Assembly: GCA_021203515.1 (NCBI GenBank) | Contig: JAJQAY010000065.1 | Coordinates: forward strand, 1-61,691 | Direction of reading: 5' to 3' | DNA: 61,691 nt | DNA from: Bacteroides sp. | GTDB taxonomy: Bacteria; Bacteroidota; Bacteroidia; Bacteroidales; Bacteroidaceae | Part shown: positions 18,430-26,747 of the stretch, one piece after another | How positions within the stretch are numbered: position 1 is the stretch's first letter | How the letters are laid out: the number at the start of each line of letters is the position of its first letter | The notes under the pieces: model-generated | Seen by the model: only the letters and a program-made list of their open reading frames with translations | The model's database searches: none | Told to the model about the DNA's origin: nothing | Translations under genes and position numbers: made by a program

Positions 18430-19556
18430 AGCCTTGTCGATACGCGTTTCACCATCATTGGCTTCCAGGTAGAGAAGTCACCGGCAATGATATGTTTACG
18501 GGCTTCGCCTACCAGCCACAGATAGAACGCTAAATTATGGATAGAGGCGATCTGCATTGCCAGCAATTCTTGTGCATGAAACAAATGGCGCAAATACGCT
18601 TTACTATATAAGGTATCTACATAGGATGCACCATCCGCCTCGATGGGAGAGAAGTCCGTTTCCCATTTCTTGTTGCGCATATTGATGATGCCGTCTTTAG
18701 TGAACAACATCCCGTTGCGTCCGTTGCGGGTAGGCATCACGCAGTCGAACATATCGACACCGCGTTCGATACCTTCGAGGATATTTACCGGAGTGCCTAC
18801 ACCCATCAGATAGCGCGGTTTGTCTTTCGGCAGAATTTCGTTCACCAATTCTATCATCTCATACATCTTCTCCGTGGGTTCACCCACCGCCAAACCGCCG
18901 ATTGCATTTCCTTCAGCTCCTTTCGAAGCTATGAACTCGGCCGATTGCTTGCGAAGGTCCGGATAGACACATCCCTGAACGATAGGGAAAAGCGCCTGAT
19001 GATACCCATACTTAGGTTCTGTTTCACTGAAGCGCTTGATGCAACGGTCCAACCAGCGATGGGTCAGCTCCATTGACTTCTTGGCGTAAGCATACTCGGC
19101 ATCGCCCGGAGTACATTCATCGAAGGCCATCATGATGTCCGCACCGATGGTGCGTTCAATATCCATCACCTTTTCCGGTGTAAAGATATGCTTGCTGCCG
19201 TCGATGTGCGAACGAAATTCTGAGCCTTCTTCCCGCAACTTGCGAATACCGGCCAGGGAAAATACCTGAAAGCCACCGCTGTCGGTCAGCATCGGACGGT
19301 CAAAGCCGTTGAACTTATGCAGTCCGCCAGCCTTTTCGATAACGTCCAGCCCCGGGCGCAGATAAAGGTGATACGTATTACCTAATATAATCTGTGCCTT
19401 TATATCCTCTTTCAATTCGGGCAAATGTACACCTTTCACGGCTCCCAGCGTACCAACCGGCATAAAGATAGGCGTTTCAATCTGTCCGTGGTCAGTCGTA
19501 ATCAATCCTGCCCGGGCGTTCGTCTTGCTGTCTGTATACTGTAACTCGAATGTCAT
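18426..19556 (-). CDS. tgt: tRNA-guanine transglycosylase
   Basis: Tgt swaps guanine at position 34 of GUN-anticodon tRNAs for preQ1, leading to queuosine. The 376-residue protein has the active-site regions LTDSGGFQVFSL and VMPTRNGRNG. The usual zinc-site cysteines (the C-x-C-x-x-C segment before the AYLRHL helix) are absent; the equivalent stretch reads ADGASYVDTLYS. The catalytic Asp regions are intact. It overlaps lon and lptG by 4 nt each in a compact operon. Confidence 0.92.
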   Translation of the reverse strand: MTFELQYTDSKTNARAGLITTDHGQIETPIFMPVGTLGAVKGVHLPELKEDIKAQIILGNTYHLYLRPGLDVIEKAGGLHKFNGFDRPMLTDSGGFQVFSLAGIRKLREEGSEFRSHIDGSKHIFTPEKVMDIERTIGADIMMAFDECTPGDAEYAYAKKSMELTHRWLDRCIKRFSETEPKYGYHQALFPIVQGCVYPDLRKQSAEFIASKGAEGNAIGGLAVGEPTEKMYEMIELVNEILPKDKPRYLMGVGTPVNILEGIERGVDMFDCVMPTRNGRNGMLFTKDGIINMRNKKWETDFSPIEADGASYVDTLYSKAYLRHLFHAQELLAMQIASIHNLAFYLWLVGEARKHIIAGDFSTWKPMMVKRVSTRL

Positions 19557-22033
19557 GCCTCTTTCTTTTCTGTCTTTTCTTTCTTTACGGACAAGTCGAT
19601 GGCATCGGCCACCTTTTCATCAGTCAGTGCAATGGCAAATACCTCTTTCACATCTTTCACATAATGGAAAGTCAGTCCTTTCAGATAAATATCCTGCATC
19701 TCGTCAATGTTCTTGCGGTTTTCTTCGCTCAAGATAATCTCCGTGATACCTGCACGCTTGGCAGCCAGAATTTTCTCCTTGATGCCGCCCACGGGAAGTA
19801 CTTTTCCGCGAAGCGTAATCTCACCCGTCATGGCAAGGTTCGCTTTTACTTTCCGTTGCGTAAGGGCAGAAGCCAGTGAGGTGGCCATAGTGATACCTGC
19901 CGACGGGCCATCTTTCGGGATAGCTCCTTCGGGCACATGGACGTGTATGTTCCAGTTATCGAATATCTCTTCGTCAAGCCCCAATAGAGACGCATGTGCT
20001 TTGATATATTCCAATGCCAGCATGGCCGACTCCTTCATTACATCTCCCAGATTTCCGGTTAACGTCAACCGTCCGCCTTTTCCGCGGCTCAGGCTGGTTT
20101 CCACAAAGAGTATCTCACCACCTACGGCTGTCCATGCCAAGCCCGTAACTACACCGGCATATCCATTGCCCTGATATTTGTCACGTGTATATTCTGGTGC
20201 ACCGAGTAATTCATGCAAATTATCCGGCTTAATTTCCCTACGCAGCAAATAGCCGTCTTTAGCGTACTGCAATGCCACTTTACGGAGGATTTTACCAATC
20301 TTCTTCTCCAGTTCGCGCACACCGCTTTCACGGGTATAGTCCTCAATGATTACCTCCAACGTATTCTTCGGAATTTTAACATCATTCTTCTTCATACCAT
20401 TCGCTTCCAATTCCTTCGGAACCAAGTGACGGCGAGCTATCTCAATCTTTTCTTCCGTGATATATCCGCTTACTTCAATCAACTCCATGCGGTCCAGTAG
20501 CGGTGCCGGAATTGTATTCAGGTTATTGGCGGTTGCAATGAACATCACCTTCGACAAGTCATAATCCACATCGAGGAAATTATCATGGAAAGTAGTATTC
20601 TGCTCCGGATCGAGTACTTCGAGCAGGGCAGAGGAGGGGTCTCCCTGGCGGTCGGCGCTCACCTTGTCTATTTCATCCAAGATAAACACCGGATTGGAAG
20701 AACCTGCCTTAATCAAGCTCTTGATAATGCGTCCCGGCATCGCTCCGATATACGTCTTGCGATGTCCGCGTATTTCCGCTTCATCGTGCACGCCACCCAA
20801 AGACATACGGATATATTTCCGCTTCAGTGCTGCGGCAATGGAGCGCCCCAATGAGGTCTTTCCCACACCCGGAGGGCCATACAAGCAGATAATAGGCGAC
20901 TTCATGTCCCCTTTCAATTTCAATACAGCCAAATGCTCCAAGATACGTTCTTTCACCTTTTCCAGGCCATAATGGTCTTTGTTCAGCGTCTTTTCCGCAT
21001 TGTTCAGGTTCAGGTTGTCCGTAGAATAAACACCCCACGGCAGACTGAGCATGGTTTGCAGATAGTTCAACTGCACACTGTAATCAGGTGATTGCGGATG
21101 CATACGCTCCAGCTTATCCACTTCTTTCAAGAAAGTGACCTTCACTTCATCATTCCATTTGATGATTTCCGCCTTACGACGCATTTCTTCTATTTCCTGT
21201 TCCTGACCGCCGCCACCCAGTTCGTCCTGAATGGCTTTAATCTGTTGTTGCAGGAAGTATTCGCGCTGCTGCTGGTCTATATCTTCGCGTGCCCGCATCT
21301 GGATGGACTCCTTGATTTCGGCAAGCTGCACTTCCCGGTTCAATATCTCCAGGAGGCGGTAAGTGCGTGCCCGTAATGCATCGATGCGAAGCAATTCTAT
21401 CTTTTCATCCTTCTTCAACGGCAGGTTAGTACAGATGAAATCGACCAAAAACATCGGATTATTGATGTTTTTGATAGCAAATGATGAGTCTTGGGGAAAC
21501 ATATCCGACGACTTGATGTAGCGCACTGCCAAATCCTTGCATGCTTCTACCAAAGTCTGAAACTCTTTATCATCTTTAGAAGGAATGTCTTCGTTCAGAG
21601 TGGTTACACGTCCTTTCAGATAAGGAGTCGTAGCTGCGATATCTTTCAGCTCTATCCGCTTGGAACCTTGCAGGATAACGGTAGTCGTCTGATCCGGCAT
21701 TTCCAGCACGCGAACGATTTTGGCAATCGTGCCAATGGTATGCAAGTCCTCAAACATAGGGTCTTCGGTTTCAGATATCTTCTGGTATGCTACAGCTATG
21801 TATAAGCCTTTTTTCTCCGCTTCACGTACCAACTTTAGAGATGATTTTCTTCCCACAGATACTGGCATGAATACTCCCGGAAATAAAACCATATTCCGAA
21901 GTGGCAACACCGGAACGATTTCATTTACTTCAATATCCATCAATTGTTCTTCATTCCCCTCAAAATCAGCAATTACGGAAAAACCATTTTCATTTCTATC
22001 ATCGATATCGCTAAAGTAGCTTGTTTTCTTCAT
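19553..22033 (-). CDS. lon: ATP-dependent protease Lon
   Basis: This 826-residue protease degrades misfolded and regulatory proteins in the cytoplasm. The N-terminal substrate domain starts with [12 protein letters not shown] (about residues 41-53), a coiled coil spans about 235-300, Walker A is GPPGVGKT at 386-393, and Walker B is EIDKV. The Ser-Lys dyad is in DGPSAG and the later GGIKEK. All key residues are present. It is the first gene of the lon-tgt-lptG operon, with a possible -7 element TAACTTTG at 22083-22090 (-). Confidence 0.96.
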   Translation of the reverse strand: MKKTSYFSDIDDRNENGFSVIADFEGNEEQLMDIEVNEIVPVLPLRNMVLFPGVFMPVSVGRKSSLKLVREAEKKGLYIAVAYQKISETEDPMFEDLHTIGTIAKIVRVLEMPDQTTTVILQGSKRIELKDIAATTPYLKGRVTTLNEDIPSKDDKEFQTLVEACKDLAVRYIKSSDMFPQDSSFAIKNINNPMFLVDFICTNLPLKKDEKIELLRIDALRARTYRLLEILNREVQLAEIKESIQMRAREDIDQQQREYFLQQQIKAIQDELGGGGQEQEIEEMRRKAEIIKWNDEVKVTFLKEVDKLERMHPQSPDYSVQLNYLQTMLSLPWGVYSTDNLNLNNAEKTLNKDHYGLEKVKERILEHLAVLKLKGDMKSPIICLYGPPGVGKTSLGRSIAAALKRKYIRMSLGGVHDEAEIRGHRKTYIGAMPGRIIKSLIKAGSSNPVFILDEIDKVSADRQGDPSSALLEVLDPEQNTTFHDNFLDVDYDLSKVMFIATANNLNTIPAPLLDRMELIEVSGYITEEKIEIARRHLVPKELEANGMKKNDVKIPKNTLEVIIEDYTRESGVRELEKKIGKILRKVALQYAKDGYLLRREIKPDNLHELLGAPEYTRDKYQGNGYAGVVTGLAWTAVGGEILFVETSLSRGKGGRLTLTGNLGDVMKESAMLALEYIKAHASLLGLDEEIFDNWNIHVHVPEGAIPKDGPSAGITMATSLASALTQRKVKANLAMTGEITLRGKVLPVGGIKEKILAAKRAGITEIILSEENRKNIDEMQDIYLKGLTFHYVKDVKEVFAIALTDEKVADAIDLSVKKEKTEKKEA

Positions 22034-22082
22034 TTCTTTCCTTTTAGTTTATGTCATATTGTCAGGCCTAATAAAGCGCCTG

Positions 22083-22090
22083 CAAAGTTA
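22083..22090 (-). promoter_or_regulatory. Possible -7 element of lon
   Basis: On the minus strand TAACTTTG fits TAnnTTTG. It sits 50 nt before the lon start; no -33 element is evident at normal spacing. Confidence 0.35.
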
Positions 22091-22205
22091 AGCTATTTCT
22101 CCATTAAATAGGCGCTCCTTTCTTTAAAAAGACAAAAACGATGCCAAAATAGCGTATATATTGGCTGTCTTTGATTATTTTTGAGCCCGATAAACAGAGC
22201 TAAAT

Positions 22206-22914
22206 ATGCCAAATACGTTCTTCCAGTTCAAATAATTTACCATATATCACGACCGTTGCGCCATGAAAGTAGGCACGGACGGAGTTTTGCTGGGAGCATG
22301 GGCTCCGGTAGAAAGCTCTAAACGAATACTTGATGTAGGAACGGGTACTGGGTTAATATCCTTGCAGTTAGCACAGAGAAATTCCGATGCGATTATCACA
22401 GCTATCGAGATAGACGAAGCAGCGGCCGGACAAGCAAAAGAGAATGTAGCCCGTTCTCCCTGGAGTAATCGCATTGAGATCGTTTGTTGTGATTTCCGTA
22501 ATTATGCATCGAAAGAGAAGTTTGATTTAATAGCTTCCAATCCTCCTTATTTTATAGATGCCTTAAGATGTCCGGACGAACAGCGCCGCTTGGCACGTCA
22601 CACAGGGGAGTTAAATTATGAACTGTTATTTCGCAATTCTACCCGTATGTTGTCGGAGCAGGGGGGAGTGAGCATCATTGTTCCGGCAGAAGTGGAAAAA
22701 GCGGTTATTGACACAGTCTGGACACACAAACTTTTCCCCCCACCGTCGTTTGCGCGTTTTTACCAAGCCGGGCAAACCATGCCGGCGGGTATTATTTACT
22801 TTCGGTTTTGCAGAAATACCTTGTGCAGAAGAAACTCTTTGTATTGAGGTGGAACACAACGAGTTTACTCCCGAATACATCAATCTGACACGTGATTTCT
22901 ATCTGAAGATGTGA
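22206..22914 (+). pseudogene. tRNA1(Val) adenine-37 N6-methyltransferase (TrmN6-like), doubly broken
   Basis: The conserved SAM-binding region (ILDVGTGTGLISLQLA) and the amino-methyltransferase motif NPPY mark a TrmN6/YfiC-type enzyme that methylates A37 of a valine tRNA. The natural start is the ATG at 22206 (MPNTFFQFK), but codon 10 is TAA (22233-22235), probably CAA originally, before FTIYHDRCAMKVGTDG. Later, six C at 22736-22741 instead of five shift the frame; correction gives HRRLRVFTKPGKPC and a normal end at 22914, about 235 residues. It is divergent from lon. Confidence 0.8.
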
Positions 22915-22942
22915 TTTATGACAGATAAAAGTTATCAAAATG

Positions 22943-22974
22943 CTTGGACGTTATTGAAATAGTTTTTACCTTTG
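22943..22974 (+). promoter_or_regulatory. Promoter of tRNA-Pro
   Basis: CTTG (22943-22946) and TACCTTTG (22967-22974) are 20 nt apart, and the tRNA starts 27 nt later. Confidence 0.7.
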
Positions 22975-23000
22975 CACTCGCTTTTAAGAAATAAGGCATT

Positions 23001-23075
23001 CGGGGTGTAGCGCAGTCCGGTTAGCGCACCTGCTTTGGGAGCAGGGTGTCGTGGGTTCGAATCCCGCTACCCCGA
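23001..23075 (+). tRNA. tRNA-Pro (anticodon TGG)
   Basis: A 75-nt cloverleaf. Acceptor CGGGGTG pairs with TACCCCG, the T loop is GGTTCGAATCC, and the anticodon loop TTTGGGA gives TGG, which reads CCN proline codons. CCA is not encoded. It has its own promoter and is followed by a hairpin. Confidence 0.96.
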
Positions 23076-23085
23076 CAGAATAATA

Positions 23086-23118
23086 GAAGTCGTTGATTTT
23101 CAACGGCTTCTATTCGTT
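23086..23118 (+). terminator. Terminator-like hairpin after tRNA-Pro
   Basis: An 11-bp stem (23086-23096 with 23100-23110, one G-U pair) has a tight loop and is followed by a weakly T-rich stretch. Confidence 0.6.
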
Positions 23119-23132
23119 TATAGAAGCCTCCC

Positions 23133-23240
23133 AAAACGCATCATCTGTTCACTCAAAACGCATCATCTATTTGACCCAAACGCATCATCCGTTTGCCCTG
23201 AATACATCATCCGTTTAGGGCAAACGGATGATGTAATTTT
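23133..23240. repeat. 22-nt phased dyad array A
   Basis: Five units have a strict 22-nt period: the core CATCATC occurs at 23139, 23161, 23183 and 23205, and its reverse complement GATGATG at 23227. The arm AAACG precedes units 1, 2, 3 and 5, and CGTTT follows units 3 and 4. The last copies form two mutually exclusive perfect stems: 16 bp (23183-23198 with 23218-23233) or 14 bp (23203-23216 with 23222-23235). The 370-nt gap between tRNA-Pro and the next gene holds this array, the hairpin before it and one promoter element; I see no gene there. Confidence 0.8.
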
Positions 23241-23410
23241 ACTTGTACTACAATCTTGTTTCGCATTCTCTTTCACGCTTTCCTGAAACTCTCTGTATAT
23301 GAGGCGTTGAGAACGAAAAAGCATTGACCGAATAATCTCCGCAGTGAAACAGAATTATCACTTTGGTAAAAAAATGAATATCATCGCAGTGAAAAATAAC
23401 TAGTTTTGAC

Positions 23411-23418
23411 TATCTTTG
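23411..23418 (+). promoter_or_regulatory. -7 element for the lipoprotein pair
   Basis: TATCTTTG fits TAnnTTTG, 27 nt before the start at 23446. No -33 TTTG at normal spacing. Confidence 0.45.
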
Positions 23419-23445
23419 CCTCAATCACTAACTAAATAAGCAAAT

Positions 23446-23775
23446 ATGAAAACAATAAAGGGAATTTTCTTGTTCGGGATGTTACTCTTAGGATGCATTT
23501 CCTGCAAAAACAAGGCGGATAATGCAGCACAAGGCGCTGATGCCAAAGCAGAAAGTGACTCGTTACATCATGCACAAGGGATAGTAATAGACGCTACGAT
23601 GAATGGATTTACCATAGTTACGCCTAAAAGCGATACTTTATTTATCAGTACGATGGATAGAGATATAGCTCTGGAAGGCGGGCTGCTACTGGGAGATACA
23701 TTGGATGTATGCTACACGGTTACCGAAGGCGAACCCGGCATTAATATGGCGTCTGCTGTAGAGAAAGTACATTAA
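23446..23775 (+). CDS. Small lipoprotein of unknown function
   Basis: This 109-residue protein has a type II signal peptide (LLLGCISC; the lipidated Cys is about 17 or 20). A short charged linker follows, then a compact beta-rich domain (GIVIDATMNGFTIVTPKSDTL) that could be OB-like. I do not recognise a named family. It starts a two-gene unit with the next lipoprotein, 14 nt away. Confidence 0.75.
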   Translation: MKTIKGIFLFGMLLLGCISCKNKADNAAQGADAKAESDSLHHAQGIVIDATMNGFTIVTPKSDTLFISTMDRDIALEGGLLLGDTLDVCYTVTEGEPGINMASAVEKVH

Positions 23776-23789
23776 AAAACAGATATAGT

Positions 23790-24146
23790 ATGAAAAAACT
23801 TATTTTAGGAGCTGCTCTTTTGGCAGCAATTCTTGCTGCTTGCGGTGGCAAAAAGGGAGTGGAAACCGTTGTCGGTTCATGGGTGATGCCCATAGAAGGA
23901 CAACCGGGCAAGATGCAGGGCATCAAGTTGGAAGAAGACGGTGAAGCATCTTCCATCAATATGGCTACGCTGCAATATAAGTATTGGGACCAGCATGGCG
24001 ACAAGCTCTTCCTGACCGTGAAAAGCATTGGCAACGGCATCGAGATAGAAGGAATAGACACCTTGACGATAGAAAAGCTGACGGCTGACTCGTTGGTATT
24101 AAATTCCAACTACGGATATACGTTGCGCTATGTAAGACAGAAGTAA
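23790..24146 (+). CDS. Lipocalin-like small lipoprotein
   Basis: This 118-residue protein has a lipobox (LAAC, Cys about residue 18) and a beta-rich body starting VVGSWVMPIEG, the GxW pattern of Bacteroides lipocalin-like lipoproteins. It is probably anchored in the outer membrane facing the periplasm. The ligand is unknown. It is co-transcribed with the preceding lipoprotein and convergent with the histidine kinase gene. Confidence 0.75.
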   Translation: MKKLILGAALLAAILAACGGKKGVETVVGSWVMPIEGQPGKMQGIKLEEDGEASSINMATLQYKYWDQHGDKLFLTVKSIGNGIEIEGIDTLTIEKLTADSLVLNSNYGYTLRYVRQK

Positions 24147-24160
24147 TTTCTGCAAAAATA

Positions 24161-24219
24161 AGGCACGGATAAGACGGACTTTATAAACCAAAACCGTGAA
24201 ATCCGTGTTGTCCGTGCCT
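24161..24219. terminator. Imperfect inverted repeat between convergent genes
   Basis: AGGCACGGA (24161-24169) pairs with TCCGTGCCT (24211-24219), and further ACGGA/TCCGT blocks lie inside. It is the only structure in the 83-nt gap and probably ends transcription in both directions. Confidence 0.6.
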
Positions 24220-24229
24220 AAAACCGCAT

Positions 24230-25195
24230 CTATACGAACTGCAAGATAAAGCAACTGCCGTTCCCCACTACCGATTGTGCCTTTATATTCCCTCCATGCC
24301 TGTTCATAATCTGTCTGCACAGACTCAGCCCAATGCCTGAGCCGGACGTCTTCGTAGTAAAGAACGGAACAAAAATCTTATCCTGCACCTCCGGCAGAAT
24401 ACCTTCTCCATTATCTTCAACGGCAAGCAGACATTGCCAGGACGAAGACGGAAGGACTTTAACTTCAATCTTCGGATTATCCTTCTTGCTGCACGCTTCC
24501 TTAGCGTTCTTAATCAGATTAATAAGTACTTGCTCAATCTGTGTGCGGTCTATCTGGAGCACACGGTCATTCGCGGGCATCTCTATCCGGATGAACTCTT
24601 CCGGAAAGAGTTTCCGCAAATCCTGCAACAGTTCGCCGACGGACACCGGACGACGGACGGGAGCAGGGAGACGCGTCAGCCGTCGGTAGTTCTCCACAAA
24701 CTCCAACAGCCCTTTGCTGCGCCGATGAATGGCCTGCATGCCCTGCTGCATCACCGGATAATTCTTTTCCGTCATTTCCCGTTCGCTCAACGTCTCGGAA
24801 AGGGAAATGATAGGCGTAATGGAGTTCATAATCTCGTGTGTCAGCACGCGAATGAGCTTCTGCCAGGCTTCCATTTCGTTGCGTTCCAACACGCGCATGC
24901 GGAAGTTCTTCATGGCCTCGGACAGTTCGTCCACCATCTCCTCCATAGAGCGATTATGGTAGGGCGAGCGAAAAGAAAGCATCATGTCATCATACCGGAG
25001 GCTTTCTGCCAAATGGCGCATCATGTGCACTTGTATCATCTGCATGCGATACAGATGGACGGTAGTCGCCACCAACAGCAGTCCCACCATCAGCGCACTG
25101 AACCACAGTCCGGCATCCGCCAACAGATAAATGCCTACCGACATCAAGGCAATGCCCACGATGTGCACAATCACGATGAAAGAATATCGTTTCAT
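24230..25195 (-). CDS. Sensor histidine kinase with a membrane-buried sensor
   Basis: This 321-residue kinase has two membrane helices (about 5-27 and 30-48) with almost no periplasmic loop, so it probably senses a signal within or at the membrane. The phosphoacceptor is His120 (LTHEIMNSITP). ATP-binding motifs are INLIKNAKEA (N box), VEDNGEGI (G1) and GSGIGLSLC (G2). Its start overlaps the response-regulator stop by 4 nt, so the pair is co-translated. The adjoining divergent export operon is its likely target. Confidence 0.9.
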   Translation of the reverse strand: MKRYSFIVIVHIVGIALMSVGIYLLADAGLWFSALMVGLLLVATTVHLYRMQMIQVHMMRHLAESLRYDDMMLSFRSPYHNRSMEEMVDELSEAMKNFRMRVLERNEMEAWQKLIRVLTHEIMNSITPIISLSETLSEREMTEKNYPVMQQGMQAIHRRSKGLLEFVENYRRLTRLPAPVRRPVSVGELLQDLRKLFPEEFIRIEMPANDRVLQIDRTQIEQVLINLIKNAKEACSKKDNPKIEVKVLPSSSWQCLLAVEDNGEGILPEVQDKIFVPFFTTKTSGSGIGLSLCRQIMNRHGGNIKAQSVVGNGSCFILQFV

Positions 25196-26565
25196 AATCC
25201 CAGTTTTTCAAGTTTACGATAGAGGGCGAAGCGCGTGATGCCCAGATATTCGGCGGCACGGGTCACGTTGCCACTGCTCAGCCGCATGGCCCTTTCCACG
25301 GCCTGCCGTTCCAGTTGCTCCAGATTGAGTACCTCCTCCTCTTTTTTGAGACGCGGGGCGGTGGCCTGAAGCACAAAGTTCTCAGGGCGCAGCAACGAAC
25401 CGTCTCCCAGTATCACGGTACGTTCCATCGTGTGCTGCAATTCGCGCACATTGCCGGGCCAGGCATATTTCAGCAATTTGCTCTTTGCCTCCCGCGTCAA
25501 TCCGCGCATTTCTTTCTGATACTTGCGGGCATAGCGTTGAAGGAAGTATTCGGCCAGCAGAAGGATGTCGTTTCCGCGTTCCCGCAGGGGAGGGATATGC
25601 AGTTCGATGGTATTGATGCGATAAAGCAAGTCTTGCCTGAAGCTTCCTTCCTCCACCAGCCGACGAATATCGGCATTGGTGGCACAGATGAGTCGCACAT
25701 CGATGGGCACTGCCTGCGTGCTTCCAAGCCGGCTGATTTGCCGTTTCTCGATAGCAGTCAGCAGTTTGGTCTGCATAGGCAGGGAGAGGTTTCCTATTTC
25801 ATCCAGAAAGAGCGTGCCGCCCGTCGCTACTTCCATACGTCCCGCTTTCGGCTTCCGGGCATCGGTGAAAGCTCCCTTTTCGTATCCGAACAACTCACTC
25901 TCAAACAGTTGTTCCGGGATGCTGCCGAGGTCAATCGTAACAAACGGCCTTCCGAAGCGGGGAGAGTTGCGATAAAGTAGCCGGGCTATGACATCCTTTC
26001 CCGTACCGTTTTCGCCCAGTATCAGAATATTGGCATCTGCATCGCGCAACTTCCCGACAGTGGAAAGGACTTCTTTCATCGCGTCCGACTCACCGATAAT
26101 CGTTTCGTCCGCACTTCCCGTCACTCCGTTGCTCAGCACTTCCACTTGTTCTTTCAGCAGATTAATCTCGTTGCGCGAACGACGCAACTTCATGCCCGAG
26201 GACAGCGTGGCAAGCAGTTTCTCCTTTTCCCACGGTTTGGGAATGAAGTCGGTGGCCCCGGCTTTAATGGCGCGCACCGCCTTGTCCGTGTCGGCATAAG
26301 CCGTCATAAAGATGACAACTGCCTGCGGGTCGATGCGCAGAATTTGTTTCAGGTCCTCGAAACCTTCCTGTCCGCTGATGGCATCGCGGCTGAAATTCAT
26401 GCCCAGTAGCACGATGTCCGGCTGAAAGGTAGTCATGAAATGTTCGATGCGGTCGGGGGTGACGGCTACTTTTATTTTCTCCGCATACGGTTCCAGCAGC
26501 AGGTTGAGGGCGAAAAGCACATCCTCGTTATCATCAATGATCAGTATTTTGCCTAATTGTTCCAT
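25192..26565 (-). CDS. NtrC-type sigma-54-dependent response regulator with Gly at the phosphorylation site
   Basis: The start at 26565 (MEQLGKILIIDDNED) gives 457 residues: receiver domain 1-125, AAA+ activator domain about 155-390 (Walker A GENGTGK at 184-190, sigma-54 contact loop GAFTDA at 231-236), and a C-terminal Fis-type helix-turn-helix. The receiver keeps Asp11, Asp12, Thr88 and Lys110, but the phosphoacceptor position reads LLG at residue 55 (codon 26401-26403, GGC), where LLD is expected. GAC to GGC is one base. If real, normal phosphorylation is lost and the protein is either inactive or constitutively set. Confidence 0.9.
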   Translation of the reverse strand: MEQLGKILIIDDNEDVLFALNLLLEPYAEKIKVAVTPDRIEHFMTTFQPDIVLLGMNFSRDAISGQEGFEDLKQILRIDPQAVVIFMTAYADTDKAVRAIKAGATDFIPKPWEKEKLLATLSSGMKLRRSRNEINLLKEQVEVLSNGVTGSADETIIGESDAMKEVLSTVGKLRDADANILILGENGTGKDVIARLLYRNSPRFGRPFVTIDLGSIPEQLFESELFGYEKGAFTDARKPKAGRMEVATGGTLFLDEIGNLSLPMQTKLLTAIEKRQISRLGSTQAVPIDVRLICATNADIRRLVEEGSFRQDLLYRINTIELHIPPLRERGNDILLLAEYFLQRYARKYQKEMRGLTREAKSKLLKYAWPGNVRELQHTMERTVILGDGSLLRPENFVLQATAPRLKKEEEVLNLEQLERQAVERAMRLSSGNVTRAAEYLGITRFALYRKLEKLGL

Positions 26566-26585
26566 AGTATAATATCTTATCGACA

Positions 26586-26593
26586 CAAAGGTA
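26586..26593 (-). promoter_or_regulatory. -7 element of the two-component operon
   Basis: On the minus strand TACCTTTG fits TAnnTTTG and lies 21 nt before the regulator start. It supports the 26565 start over longer upstream starts. Confidence 0.45.
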
Positions 26594-26616
26594 AGTATAA
26601 TATTCATGTGCTGTAC

Positions 26617-26651
26617 GTGCATTTTCGCACTATTTTTGTGCGACATAGCAC
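26617..26651 (+). promoter_or_regulatory. Two GTGC-N6-GCAC palindromes, likely activator binding sites
   Basis: GTGC-N6-GCAC occurs at 26617-26630 and again at 26638-26651. The starts are 21 nt apart, two turns of the helix. They lie about 60-90 nt upstream of a -24/-12-like promoter, the normal place for enhancer sites of NtrC-type activators, and directly beside such a gene. Confidence 0.65.
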
Positions 26652-26706
26652 GCGAAAGGATACCATCGAATACTACTTTATATCTGATATACAAATGCTT
26701 ATCTCT

Positions 26707-26723
26707 TTGGCATAAGATTTGAA
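26707..26723 (+). promoter_or_regulatory. Sigma-54-like (-24/-12) promoter of the export operon
   Basis: TTGGCAT is followed by TTTGAA with GG (26709) and GA (26721) exactly 12 nt apart. This matches the sigma-54 pattern TTGGCAC-N-TTGC except for A in place of C at -12. The gene start at 26748 fits a short leader. Confidence 0.5.
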
Positions 26724-26747
26724 ACTATCTTGGCAAAAGAACGTACT

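Noticed and set aside
23035..23286. Open frame starting inside tRNA-Pro and crossing array A
   Set aside because: It overlaps the tRNA and repeat units and shows no family signal or ribosome site.
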